Assembly (NCBI GenBank): GCA_012800685.1
Contig: JAAZIT010000324.1
Coordinates: 1 to 6,559 of the forward strand
Length of the DNA stretch: 6,559 nucleotides
Direction: 5' to 3'
From: Clostridiales bacterium
GTDB lineage: Bacteria > Bacillota > Clostridia > Oscillospirales > Ruminococcaceae
Each line of letters opens with the position of its first letter. The stretch's first letter is position 1. The notes beneath the pieces are model-generated. The model worked only from the letters and a program-made list of their open reading frames with translations. It made no database searches and was not told the DNA's origin. This document shows positions 1 through 5,564 of this stretch, piece by piece. A program made the position numbers and the translations under genes.

Positions 1-1243
1 CTCCATCAACAATATACTCTGAAAGCGCCCATTTCATTTTAGCTATTGCCTCATCTCTTGTATCGGCGTGAACAATAAGCTTTCCAATCATTGAATCATA
101 ATCAGGTGGAATAACATAGCCCTGATAAACGGCACTATCTATTCTTATTCCCATTCCCCCCGGTGTATGAAGATTTTCGATTTTTCCAGGAGATGGCATA
201 AAATCAAGGCTTGGGTTTTCAGCATTAATACGACATTCTATAGCGTGTCCCTTAATCTTAATATCCTCTTGTTTATATTTAAGCTTTTCACCCATTGCAA
301 TTAAAAGCTGTTGTTTAACTAGGTCAACCCCTGTTACAGCCTCAGTTATTGGATGTTCAACTTGAATACGGGTATTCATTTCCATAAAATAATAGTTTAG
401 GTTTTTATCAACCAAAAACTCAATTGTTCCAGCATTAACGTATCCACAGGCTTTAGCAGCGGCAACTGCTGATTTACCCATTTCGTCCCTAAGCTCATCA
501 GTCATGATTGGTGACGGAGTTTCTTCAAGAACCTTTTGATTTCTTCTCTGCATTGAACAATCACGCTCACCTAGGTGGATTACGTTTCCATGTTCATCTG
601 CCAGTATTTGAATTTCAATATGCTTAGGATTTTCAACAAAATTTTCAATATAAATCTCGTCATTTCCAAAGCAAACTAATGCCTCTTGTTTAGCGGCAGT
701 AACCTGTGTCTCAAGCTCGTTTTCGTTTTTTGCTACACGGATTCCACGTCCACCGCCACCTGCTGACGCTTTTATCATAACAGGATAGCCTATTTTTTCA
801 GCAATCTCGTGGGCTGTTTTCATATCCTTAACAGCACCCTCAGAACCTCTTATAACTGGTACTCCAGCCTTTTTCATAGTCTCCTTAGCTTGAGCCTTAT
901 CCCCTAGCATTTCAATGCTTTCAGGGAGTGGGCCAATAAACTTTATCCCACATTTATCACACATTCTTGCAAAATTTGGATTTTCAGATAAAAATCCAAA
1001 GCCTGGGTGAATTGCATCTGCTCCAGTAATTTCACAAGCACCGATAATAGCTTTCATATTCAAATAGCTATCCTTGCTCTTAGCAGGTCCAATACAAACA
1101 GCCTCATCAGCAATCTGAGCGTGTAATGCACTTTTATCAGCCGTTGAATAAACAGCAACTGTATGAAGTCCCAATTCACGGCAAGCACGGATTACTCTTA
1201 CAGCTATTTCACCACGGTTTGCAATAAGTACTTTTTTAAACAT
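1..1243 (-). CDS. accC: Acetyl-CoA carboxylase, biotin carboxylase subunit AccC (3' end cut by window edge)
   Basis: Biotin carboxylase uses ATP and bicarbonate to carboxylate the biotin on AccB, the first half-reaction of malonyl-CoA synthesis in the cytoplasm. Reading back from the ATG at 1243 gives 414 uninterrupted codons that run off the left edge. The family is about 450 residues, so roughly 30-40 C-terminal residues are missing. The N-terminal domain opens MFKKVLIANRGEIAVRVIRA and contains HPGFGFLSEN (79-88). The ATP-grasp domain has K116 (GDK), K158 (MIKAS) and the glycine-rich loop GGGGRGIR (162-169). H208, K237 in the MQRRNQKVLEE segment, E275, E288, and N290/R292 in EMNTRIQVEHP match the family's ATP, metal and catalytic positions. 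R338 (ECRIN) matches the biotin/bicarbonate-site arginine. The start is fixed by GGAG at 1251-1254, 7 nt upstream. fabZ ends 15 nt before it, suggesting coupled translation. Identification is by family motifs; nothing looks damaged. Confidence 0.97.
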   Translation of the reverse strand, partial: MFKKVLIANRGEIAVRVIRACRELGLHTVAVYSTADKSALHAQIADEAVCIGPAKSKDSYLNMKAIIGACEITGADAIHPGFGFLSENPNFARMCDKCGIKFIGPLPESIEMLGDKAQAKETMKKAGVPVIRGSEGAVKDMKTAHEIAEKIGYPVMIKASAGGGGRGIRVAKNENELETQVTAAKQEALVCFGNDEIYIENFVENPKHIEIQILADEHGNVIHLGERDCSMQRRNQKVLEETPSPIMTDELRDEMGKSAVAAAKACGYVNAGTIEFLVDKNLNYYFMEMNTRIQVEHPITEAVTGVDLVKQQLLIAMGEKLKYKQEDIKIKGHAIECRINAENPSLDFMPSPGKIENLHTPGGMGIRIDSAVYQGYVIPPDYDSMIGKLIVHADTRDEAIAKMKWALSEYIVDG

Positions 1244-1258
1244 AGTAACTCTCCAATA

Positions 1259-1690
1259 TTATTTAATAGCAAAGGTAATCTCACACGCAACGGCTTTTTG
1301 TCCATCAACTGTTGCAATGGCTGTTCCAACTCCTATTGGACCTCTCACCTTATTAATAGTAACCTCAAGCTTTAGGGTATCCCCTGGAAAAACCTGACGT
1401 CTGAATTTTGCGTTATTAATTCCACCGAAAAGTCCTAGCTTTCCCTTATTCTCCGGAAGTGAAAGAAGTGCCACAGCTCCAGCTTGGGCAAGCATTTCTA
1501 TCATTAGTACTCCTGGTGTAACTGGATAATCAGGGAAGTGTCCCTTAAACCAAAAATCTTTTTTTGTAATATATTTAGTAGCAATAACGTGCTTTCCAGC
1601 TTCCATTTCGTTAATTTCGTCAATGAGCAAAAATGGGTCTCTATGGGGAATGATTTCTTTGATTTGCTCTTGATTTAAAAGTACAGCCAT
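1259..1690 (-). CDS. fabZ: (3R)-hydroxyacyl-ACP dehydratase FabZ
   Basis: FabZ removes water from (3R)-hydroxyacyl-ACP to give trans-2-enoyl-ACP, the third step of each elongation round. The 143-residue length is normal for this single hot-dog-fold family. The signature PHRDPFLLID is at 15-24, and the active-site segment GHFPDYPVTPG is at 50-60 with catalytic H51. The partner acid is E65 in the MIEMLAQAG helix, 14 residues on, as in known FabZ. FPGDTLKLEV (101-110) is the usual C-terminal strand motif. The start has a full AGGAGG site (1699-1704) 8 nt upstream, the strongest in the window. It lies between accB and accC in the common Bacillota order, but is separated from accB by an unusually long repeat-bearing gap. 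No fabA or second dehydratase is present in the window, so FabZ is the only one visible here. Confidence 0.97.
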   Translation of the reverse strand: MAVLLNQEQIKEIIPHRDPFLLIDEINEMEAGKHVIATKYITKKDFWFKGHFPDYPVTPGVLMIEMLAQAGAVALLSLPENKGKLGLFGGINNAKFRRQVFPGDTLKLEVTINKVRGPIGVGTAIATVDGQKAVACEITFAIK

Positions 1691-1740
1691 TTAAAATTCC
1701 TCCTATTTTTAGCTTAGTTATAAAATCCTTAGTTTATGCC

Positions 1741-1902
1741 TTAAAGCTTATGTATAGTCATGCTCTTTAATAAAAGCTATGTCTTGACTAAAAGCTATTA
1801 TCTTGTCTAAAAGTTATGTCTTATTTAAGAACTGTTGTTCTTATCTAAAAAATAATGCCTTGTCTTAAAGCTATTTTCTCAACTAAAGTTATTCAATTAT
1901 CA
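1741..1902. repeat. Degenerate tandem repeat, about 19-bp period, between accB and fabZ
   Basis: On the plus strand, units begin at about 1741, 1771, 1789, 1808, 1827, 1846, 1865 and 1884. Clear examples are TAAAAGCTATTATCTTGTC (1789-1807), TAAAAGTTATGTCTTATTT (1808-1826) and TTAAAGCTATTTTCTCAAC (1865-1883). The unit at 1771 is 18 bp and matches 1789 with one base deleted. An 11-bp interruption (1760-1770) separates the first unit from the rest. The last unit overlaps the accB stop codon. The unit at 1827 is the most diverged. The period is not a multiple of three and stop codons occur in the mRNA sense, so it does not encode protein. In mRNA sense the unit reads GACAAGATAATAGCTTTTA. I recognise no named repeat family. 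The period was found by eye and a few boundaries are uncertain. Confidence 0.7.
1826..1843 (-). other. Small inverted repeat (possible hairpin) inside the accB-fabZ repeat
   Basis: TAAGAAC (1826-1832) and GTTCTTA (1837-1843) are perfect 7-bp inverted arms around a 4-nt loop. The arms are AT-rich and no T-tract follows in the direction of transcription, so this is not a convincing intrinsic terminator. It covers most of the divergent repeat unit at 1827. A mild mRNA structure is possible; no function can be assigned. Confidence 0.35.
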
Positions 1903-2338
1903 TAATTGGCTGGTCATATTCTAATGGTTCAGTATCGTTAACAAAAATTTCTGTTACCGTACCAGCATATTCGCTCTTAATTTCGTTCATTACCTTCATT
2001 GTTTCAACAATATACAAAACATCGCCCTTTTTAACATTTTGTCCAACCTTTACATAAGGCTCTTCATCTGGTGAGGCTGATGCATAGAATGTCCCCAAAA
2101 TTGGGGATTTTATAACGTGTCCTGCTGGTTGTGCTTCGACCGCTACTGAATCAGTTGTAACAACTGTTGTTTGAACTGGAACAGTTGTTGGTTGAATATA
2201 TTCAGCAGTTCTTTTTCCTTTAATAGTAATTTCCCTACCATCATTATCTGACAGAGTGATTTCTGAAAGTTCATATTCATTAACTATTTCAGCAAGCTGA
2301 CGTAAATCCTCTATGCTATGGCCTATTATTTTATTCAT
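1889..2338 (-). CDS. accB: Acetyl-CoA carboxylase biotin carboxyl carrier protein AccB
   Basis: AccB carries the covalently bound biotin that shuttles CO2 from AccC to the AccA/AccD carboxyltransferase. It has 149 residues, a normal length. The N-terminal region (about 1-48) is the conserved AccC-interacting part. It is followed by a Thr/Val/Pro/Gln-rich linker (about 49-73) and a C-terminal biotinyl domain (about 75-149). SPILGTFYASASPDEEPYV (78-96) includes the thumb-like insertion typical of bacterial AccB. The biotin attachment site is K115 in ETMKVMNEI (112-120). The common form of this motif is EAMKMMN, so residues -2 and +1 are variant. AGAGGA at 2348-2353 lies 9 nt before the ATG. It sits 25 nt downstream of fabF and is probably co-transcribed with it. 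The linker is shorter and less Ala/Pro-rich than that of E. coli AccB. Confidence 0.97.
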   Translation of the reverse strand: MNKIIGHSIEDLRQLAEIVNEYELSEITLSDNDGREITIKGKRTAEYIQPTTVPVQTTVVTTDSVAVEAQPAGHVIKSPILGTFYASASPDEEPYVKVGQNVKKGDVLYIVETMKVMNEIKSEYAGTVTEIFVNDTEPLEYDQPIMIIE

Positions 2339-2364
2339 AAAAATTATTCCTCTCTAATTAAAAC

Positions 2365-3603
2365 TTAGTCCTTATATTTCTTAATACAAAGGGTTGCGTT
2401 ATGTCCACCAAAGCCTAGTGAGTTTGAAAGTGCAACATCAACCTTAACATTTCTATTACCCTCGGTAACATAATCTAGGTCGCACTCTGGGTCTGGTGTC
2501 TCATACCCAACAGTCTTATGAACAAAATCCTCTTTAGCAGAAAGTGCTGTTACAATTGCTTCAACTGCTCCAGCCGCTCCTAAAAGGTGTCCAATCATTG
2601 ACTTTGTTGAGTTTACAGCTATATTTTTTGCATTTTCTTCACCTAATGCGTTTTTAATTGCAAGGGTTTCATATTTATCATTAAGTCCAGTTGAAGTTCC
2701 ATGTGAGTTAATATAATCAATCTCCTCCGGTTTAACTCCCGCTTCCTCAATTGCAAGCTCAATCGCCTTAGCTGAACCCTCTCCCTTTGGGTCTGGGCTT
2801 GTCATATGATAAGCGTCACCAGTTGCGCCATAGCCAACTATCTCAGCATAAATTTTCGCTCCTCTAGCCTTTGCGTGTTCAAGCTCTTCAAGGACAAGAA
2901 CTCCTGCGCCCTCTCCTAGAACAAAGCCTTGTCTATTTGCATCAAAAGGGGTTGAGCATTTAGTTATATCATCTGATTTAGAAAGTGCTTTCATATTATT
3001 AAATCCACCTAGAGTGAATTCTGTAATTACAGATTCAGTTCCACCTGTCAAGCAGGCATCTAGGTATCCGTCCTTAATTTTTCTAAAAGCCTCACCAATT
3101 GCGTGTGAGCCTGAGGCACAGGCTGTTACAATTGGAAAGTTTGCTCCCTTAAAGCCAGTTTTCATTGAAATCATTCCACCAGCCATATTTGAAATCATCA
3201 TTGGAACGAAAAACACTGAAATTCTTCCAGGGCCTTTTTGAAGATATTTAGAATGTTCAATTTCCATTTGATTAAGTCCGCCAATTCCTGCGCCAACAAT
3301 TACGCCAACTCTAAATGGATCAAGGTCCTTAAGGTCTGTTCCACTATCCTTAAGTGCTTGGTCTGCTGCATAAACCGCAAACTGCGTGAAGCGATCCATT
3401 CTCCTCGCTTCCTTTTTATCTATAACCTCAGAGCAGTCAAAATCTTTAACTGCACCAACGCATTTAATGTCAAAATTACTATTATCAAACTGGTCGATAT
3501 GAGAAAAGCCTAGCTTATTTTCCTTAATATTCGCCCAAAATTCTTCTACGTTTTTTCCAAGAGGGTTTACTGTTCCCATTCCTGTAATAACTACTCTCTT
3601 CAT
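2365..3603 (-). CDS. fabF: 3-oxoacyl-ACP synthase II FabF
   Basis: FabF condenses malonyl-ACP with a growing acyl-ACP, extending the chain by two carbons. The length of 412 residues is normal for this thiolase-fold family. The Cys-His-His catalytic set is present: C162 in TACASGSHAIG, H301 in NSHGTSTGLND and H339 in NSTKSMIGHLLGAAG, with K334 beside the last. I107 in GAGIGGLN occupies the acyl-pocket position known as I108 in E. coli FabF. The gating loop reads SNSLGFGGHNA (392-402): the gate phenylalanine (F397) is kept, and Leu stands where E. coli has the preceding Phe. The ATG is preceded by AAAGGA (3615-3620) at an 11-nt spacing, longer than its neighbours', so initiation may be weaker. 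It follows fabG by 116 nt and precedes accB by 25 nt. Two His rather than His-Asn distinguish it from FabH-type synthases. No fabB appears in the window. Confidence 0.98.
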   Translation of the reverse strand: MKRVVITGMGTVNPLGKNVEEFWANIKENKLGFSHIDQFDNSNFDIKCVGAVKDFDCSEVIDKKEARRMDRFTQFAVYAADQALKDSGTDLKDLDPFRVGVIVGAGIGGLNQMEIEHSKYLQKGPGRISVFFVPMMISNMAGGMISMKTGFKGANFPIVTACASGSHAIGEAFRKIKDGYLDACLTGGTESVITEFTLGGFNNMKALSKSDDITKCSTPFDANRQGFVLGEGAGVLVLEELEHAKARGAKIYAEIVGYGATGDAYHMTSPDPKGEGSAKAIELAIEEAGVKPEEIDYINSHGTSTGLNDKYETLAIKNALGEENAKNIAVNSTKSMIGHLLGAAGAVEAIVTALSAKEDFVHKTVGYETPDPECDLDYVTEGNRNVKVDVALSNSLGFGGHNATLCIKKYKD

Positions 3604-3643
3604 AAATTTCTAAATCCTTTCCAACTTTTGCTTTTACATTCAT

Positions 3644-3658
3644 TTTTATATTATAAAA
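3644..3658. promoter_or_regulatory. AT-only palindrome upstream of fabF (possible operator or -10 region)
   Basis: TTTTATA and TATAAAA form perfect 7-bp arms around one base in the fabG-fabF gap. On the minus strand it contains TATAAT, but I see no TTGACA-like hexamer 16-18 nt upstream and no TG extension, so a promoter is not well supported. A few such AT palindromes are expected by chance in sequence this AT-rich. Confidence 0.2.
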
Positions 3659-3719
3659 TCCACTTTTAAAATTATTTATATATTTTTGGTTTGTCCTAAA
3701 AACTGCACTAAATCAGCCT

Positions 3720-4454
3720 TTACATTGACAAGCCACCTGAAATTTCAATAGTTTGACCTGTTACATAGCTTGAGTCTTTAGAAGCAAGGAATGAAACAAC
3801 TCCTGCAATTTCCTCAACCTGCCCATAACGTTTCATAGCTATCATACTAATCATCATTTTCTTCTGTTCCTCTGAAAGCATATCTGTCATAGGAGTTTGG
3901 ATAAATCCAGGTGCAACAGCGTTACAGGTTATTCCTCGAGAACCAAGCTCCTTAGCAGTTGTTTTTGTCATTCCAATAATAGCCGCCTTTGACGCTGAAT
4001 AGTTCATCTGTCCTGGGTTTCCATAAAGCCCTGCAACAGACGAAAGATTTATAATTCTTCCACTCTTTTGTCTCATCATTACAGCACCCACAAGCTTAGT
4101 CATGTTAAACACGCTTTTTTGGTTAACAGCAATAACCATATCATAGTTATCCTCAGACATTCTTACCATAAGTCCGTCTCTTGTTATACCAGCGTTATTT
4201 ACTAGCACGTCAATTGAACCAAAGCTTTCTTTAACGCCCTTAACCATAGTCTCACAATCAGAATGCTTTGAAACGTCCGCAATAAATTTTTCGCATTTGA
4301 CATTTAATTTTTGGATTTTTTCAATTATGTCGTTATCCTCAAACATTTTCTCGCTAACGTCATTAAGTGCTATATCATATCCGTCCTGTGCCAAACGAAT
4401 TGCAATCGCCGCACCTATTCCTCTAGCTGAACCTGTAATTAATGCTGTTGCCAT
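3720..4454 (-). CDS. fabG: 3-oxoacyl-ACP reductase FabG
   Basis: FabG is the NADPH-dependent reductase that turns 3-oxoacyl-ACP into (3R)-hydroxyacyl-ACP, the second step of elongation. It is a classical short-chain dehydrogenase of 244 residues, typical in length. The Rossmann cofactor loop TGSARGIG is at 7-14 and NNAG at 86-89. The catalytic tetrad is N111 (AVNQKS), S139 (NLSSV), Y152 and K156 (YSASK). The tail VTGQTIEISGG (231-241) is the usual FabG ending. The N-terminus is a few residues shorter than E. coli FabG, but the ATG is well supported by GGAGG (4461-4465) 6 nt upstream. Many SDRs share this fold, so the FabG assignment rests partly on its place between fabK and fabF. In related clusters fabD often sits just upstream; here fabK does, with no fabD between. 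Confidence 0.95.
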   Translation of the reverse strand: MATALITGSARGIGAAIAIRLAQDGYDIALNDVSEKMFEDNDIIEKIQKLNVKCEKFIADVSKHSDCETMVKGVKESFGSIDVLVNNAGITRDGLMVRMSEDNYDMVIAVNQKSVFNMTKLVGAVMMRQKSGRIINLSSVAGLYGNPGQMNYSASKAAIIGMTKTTAKELGSRGITCNAVAPGFIQTPMTDMLSEEQKKMMISMIAMKRYGQVEEIAGVVSFLASKDSSYVTGQTIEISGGLSM

Positions 4455-4501
4455 AATAATCCTCCATTTTATGTTAATGTTTTAATTCGTCACAATGCAG
4501 T

Positions 4502-4527
4502 TAAGTGATTAGCCATTCTAACAGCTT
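4502..4527 (-). other. Weak potential hairpin in the fabK-fabG gap
   Basis: The 114-nt gap between fabK and fabG holds nested short inverted arms, TAAG/CTTA (4502-4505 and 4524-4527) enclosing TTAG/CTAA (4509-4512 and 4518-4521). An alternative longer-range pairing joins GTTAAG (4500-4505) with CTTAAC (4547-4552). Stems are short and AT-rich, with no following T-run toward fabG, so this is not a terminator. Nothing else was recognised in the gap apart from the fabG ribosome binding site. Confidence 0.2.
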
Positions 4528-4568
4528 ACCACAAAGTATTTTCAGCCTTAACCGAAACCTTTATTTTT

Positions 4569-5498
4569 TTATTTATTAGGTAGTAATTTTTCAGCCTGTT
4601 CAAACATTTCTTCCACAATTTGTTTACATGGTTTAATTTCATTTATAAGTCCTGCTATTGCTCCACACAAGAATGTACCCTCATCGATGTTTCCATCTTG
4701 AACAGCCTTTCTTAGTGAGCCAAGTGTAATATTTTCAAACTCATCCGGTGACATTGAGCCATCTCTTTCACCACTAGCTAATTTCTTAGAGAATCTTGTT
4801 TTAGCTCCCCTACATGGGTGTCCTGTATATCTTCCAGTAACTATACTATCCGTATCCTTAGCTTTTACAACTATCTCTTTATATGTTGGGTGAATTACGC
4901 ACTCATCACTTGCTAAGAATGCTGTTCCAACTTGAACTCCCTCAGCGCCTAGCATAAATGTTGCTGCAATTCCTCTTCCATCTGCAATCCCACCAGCAGC
5001 AATAACTGGAATTTCAACTGCATCAACAACCTGTGGAACTAAACACAATGTTGTAATCTCACCAATATGCCCTCCTGCTTCAGTTCCCTCTGCAACAACT
5101 GCATCAGCTCCAGCTCTTTCCATTCTTTTTGCAAGGGCAACTGATGGAACAACTGGAATAACCTTAATTCCAGCTTCTTTCCATGCAGGAATAAATTTTG
5201 ATGGGTTTCCTGCACCTGTTGTTACAACTGGTACTTTTTCATCTATAACCAATTGAGCTAATTCAGCAGCGTTTGGTGCCATAAGCATAATATTAACACC
5301 AAAAGGCTTATCTGTAAGCTCTTTACATTTTCTGATTTGTTCACGCAAATAATCAATTGGAGCAGAACCACCAGCAATTAACCCAAGTCCACCTGCATTT
5401 GATACTGCCGCCGCTAGGTTTGACTCCGCTATCCATGCCATTCCACCTTGAATAATTGGGTACTTAATTCCTAAAAGCTCCGTAATCTTAGTTTTCAT
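4569..5498 (-). CDS. fabK: Enoyl-ACP reductase II FabK (FMN-dependent)
   Basis: FabK reduces trans-2-enoyl-ACP to saturated acyl-ACP using NAD(P)H and FMN, the last step of each elongation cycle. It replaces the unrelated SDR-type FabI and FabL. The 309-residue TIM-barrel protein belongs to the nitronate monooxygenase-like flavoprotein family. IIQGGMAWIAESNLAAAVS (15-33) and NAGGLGLIAGG (34-44) form the N-terminal FMN-site region. PFGVNIML is at 65-72. EGTEAGGHIG (137-146) contains H144, which coincides with the catalytic His of pneumococcal FabK. IPVIAAGGIADGRG (163-176) and GAEGVQVGTAFL (184-195) are the phosphate-binding strands. Nitronate monooxygenases share these motifs; placement between fabH and fabG decides for FabK. 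AAGGAG at 5507-5512 lies 8 nt before the ATG. It follows fabH after 66 nt. FabK enzymes are known to tolerate triclosan. Confidence 0.95.
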   Translation of the reverse strand: MKTKITELLGIKYPIIQGGMAWIAESNLAAAVSNAGGLGLIAGGSAPIDYLREQIRKCKELTDKPFGVNIMLMAPNAAELAQLVIDEKVPVVTTGAGNPSKFIPAWKEAGIKVIPVVPSVALAKRMERAGADAVVAEGTEAGGHIGEITTLCLVPQVVDAVEIPVIAAGGIADGRGIAATFMLGAEGVQVGTAFLASDECVIHPTYKEIVVKAKDTDSIVTGRYTGHPCRGAKTRFSKKLASGERDGSMSPDEFENITLGSLRKAVQDGNIDEGTFLCGAIAGLINEIKPCKQIVEEMFEQAEKLLPNK

Positions 5499-5528
5499 AG
5501 TAATTTCTCCTTATTAATTATCCTTTTT

Positions 5529-5545
5529 ATTATAAATATTATAAT
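5529..5545. promoter_or_regulatory. AT-only palindrome in the fabH-fabK gap (possible operator)
   Basis: ATTATAA and TTATAAT are perfect 7-bp arms around ATA. On the minus strand the element contains TATAAT twice, but neither copy has a recognisable -35 hexamer at the right distance. It lies 31-47 nt upstream of the fabK start and could be a regulator site, a weak promoter element, or a chance feature of AT-rich sequence. Confidence 0.22.
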
Positions 5546-5564
5546 GTGGTAATTCTATTTAATA

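Noticed and set aside
1163..1375. Plus-strand open frame of 70 codons across the accC start and fabZ end
   Set aside because: It lies antisense to two well-supported genes, has no family resemblance and no convincing ribosome binding site.
1741..1902. CRISPR array or riboswitch in the accB-fabZ gap
   Set aside because: The units are imperfect and directly adjacent with no unique spacers, so it is not CRISPR; no conserved riboswitch core or terminator/antiterminator pair was recognised.
1894..1908. Perfect 7-1-7 palindrome CAATTAT-C-ATAATTG at the end of accB
   Set aside because: It lies in the codons for the conserved C-terminal Pro-Ile-Met-Ile-Ile-Glu of AccB, and such AT palindromes are expected by chance at this composition.
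3014..3513. Two plus-strand open frames (75 and 91 codons) inside fabF
   Set aside because: Both are antisense shadows of the conserved fabF coding sequence and give low-complexity, unrecognisable proteins.
4297..4485. Plus-strand open frame of 62 codons opposite the fabG start
   Set aside because: Antisense to fabG; its hydrophobic look comes from reading the Rossmann-fold codons in reverse, not from a membrane protein gene.
4455..4568. Possible remnant of a deleted fabD between fabK and fabG
   Set aside because: Translating the gap gave nothing I can recognise as FabD (no GHSLGE or other signature), so a scar cannot be claimed.
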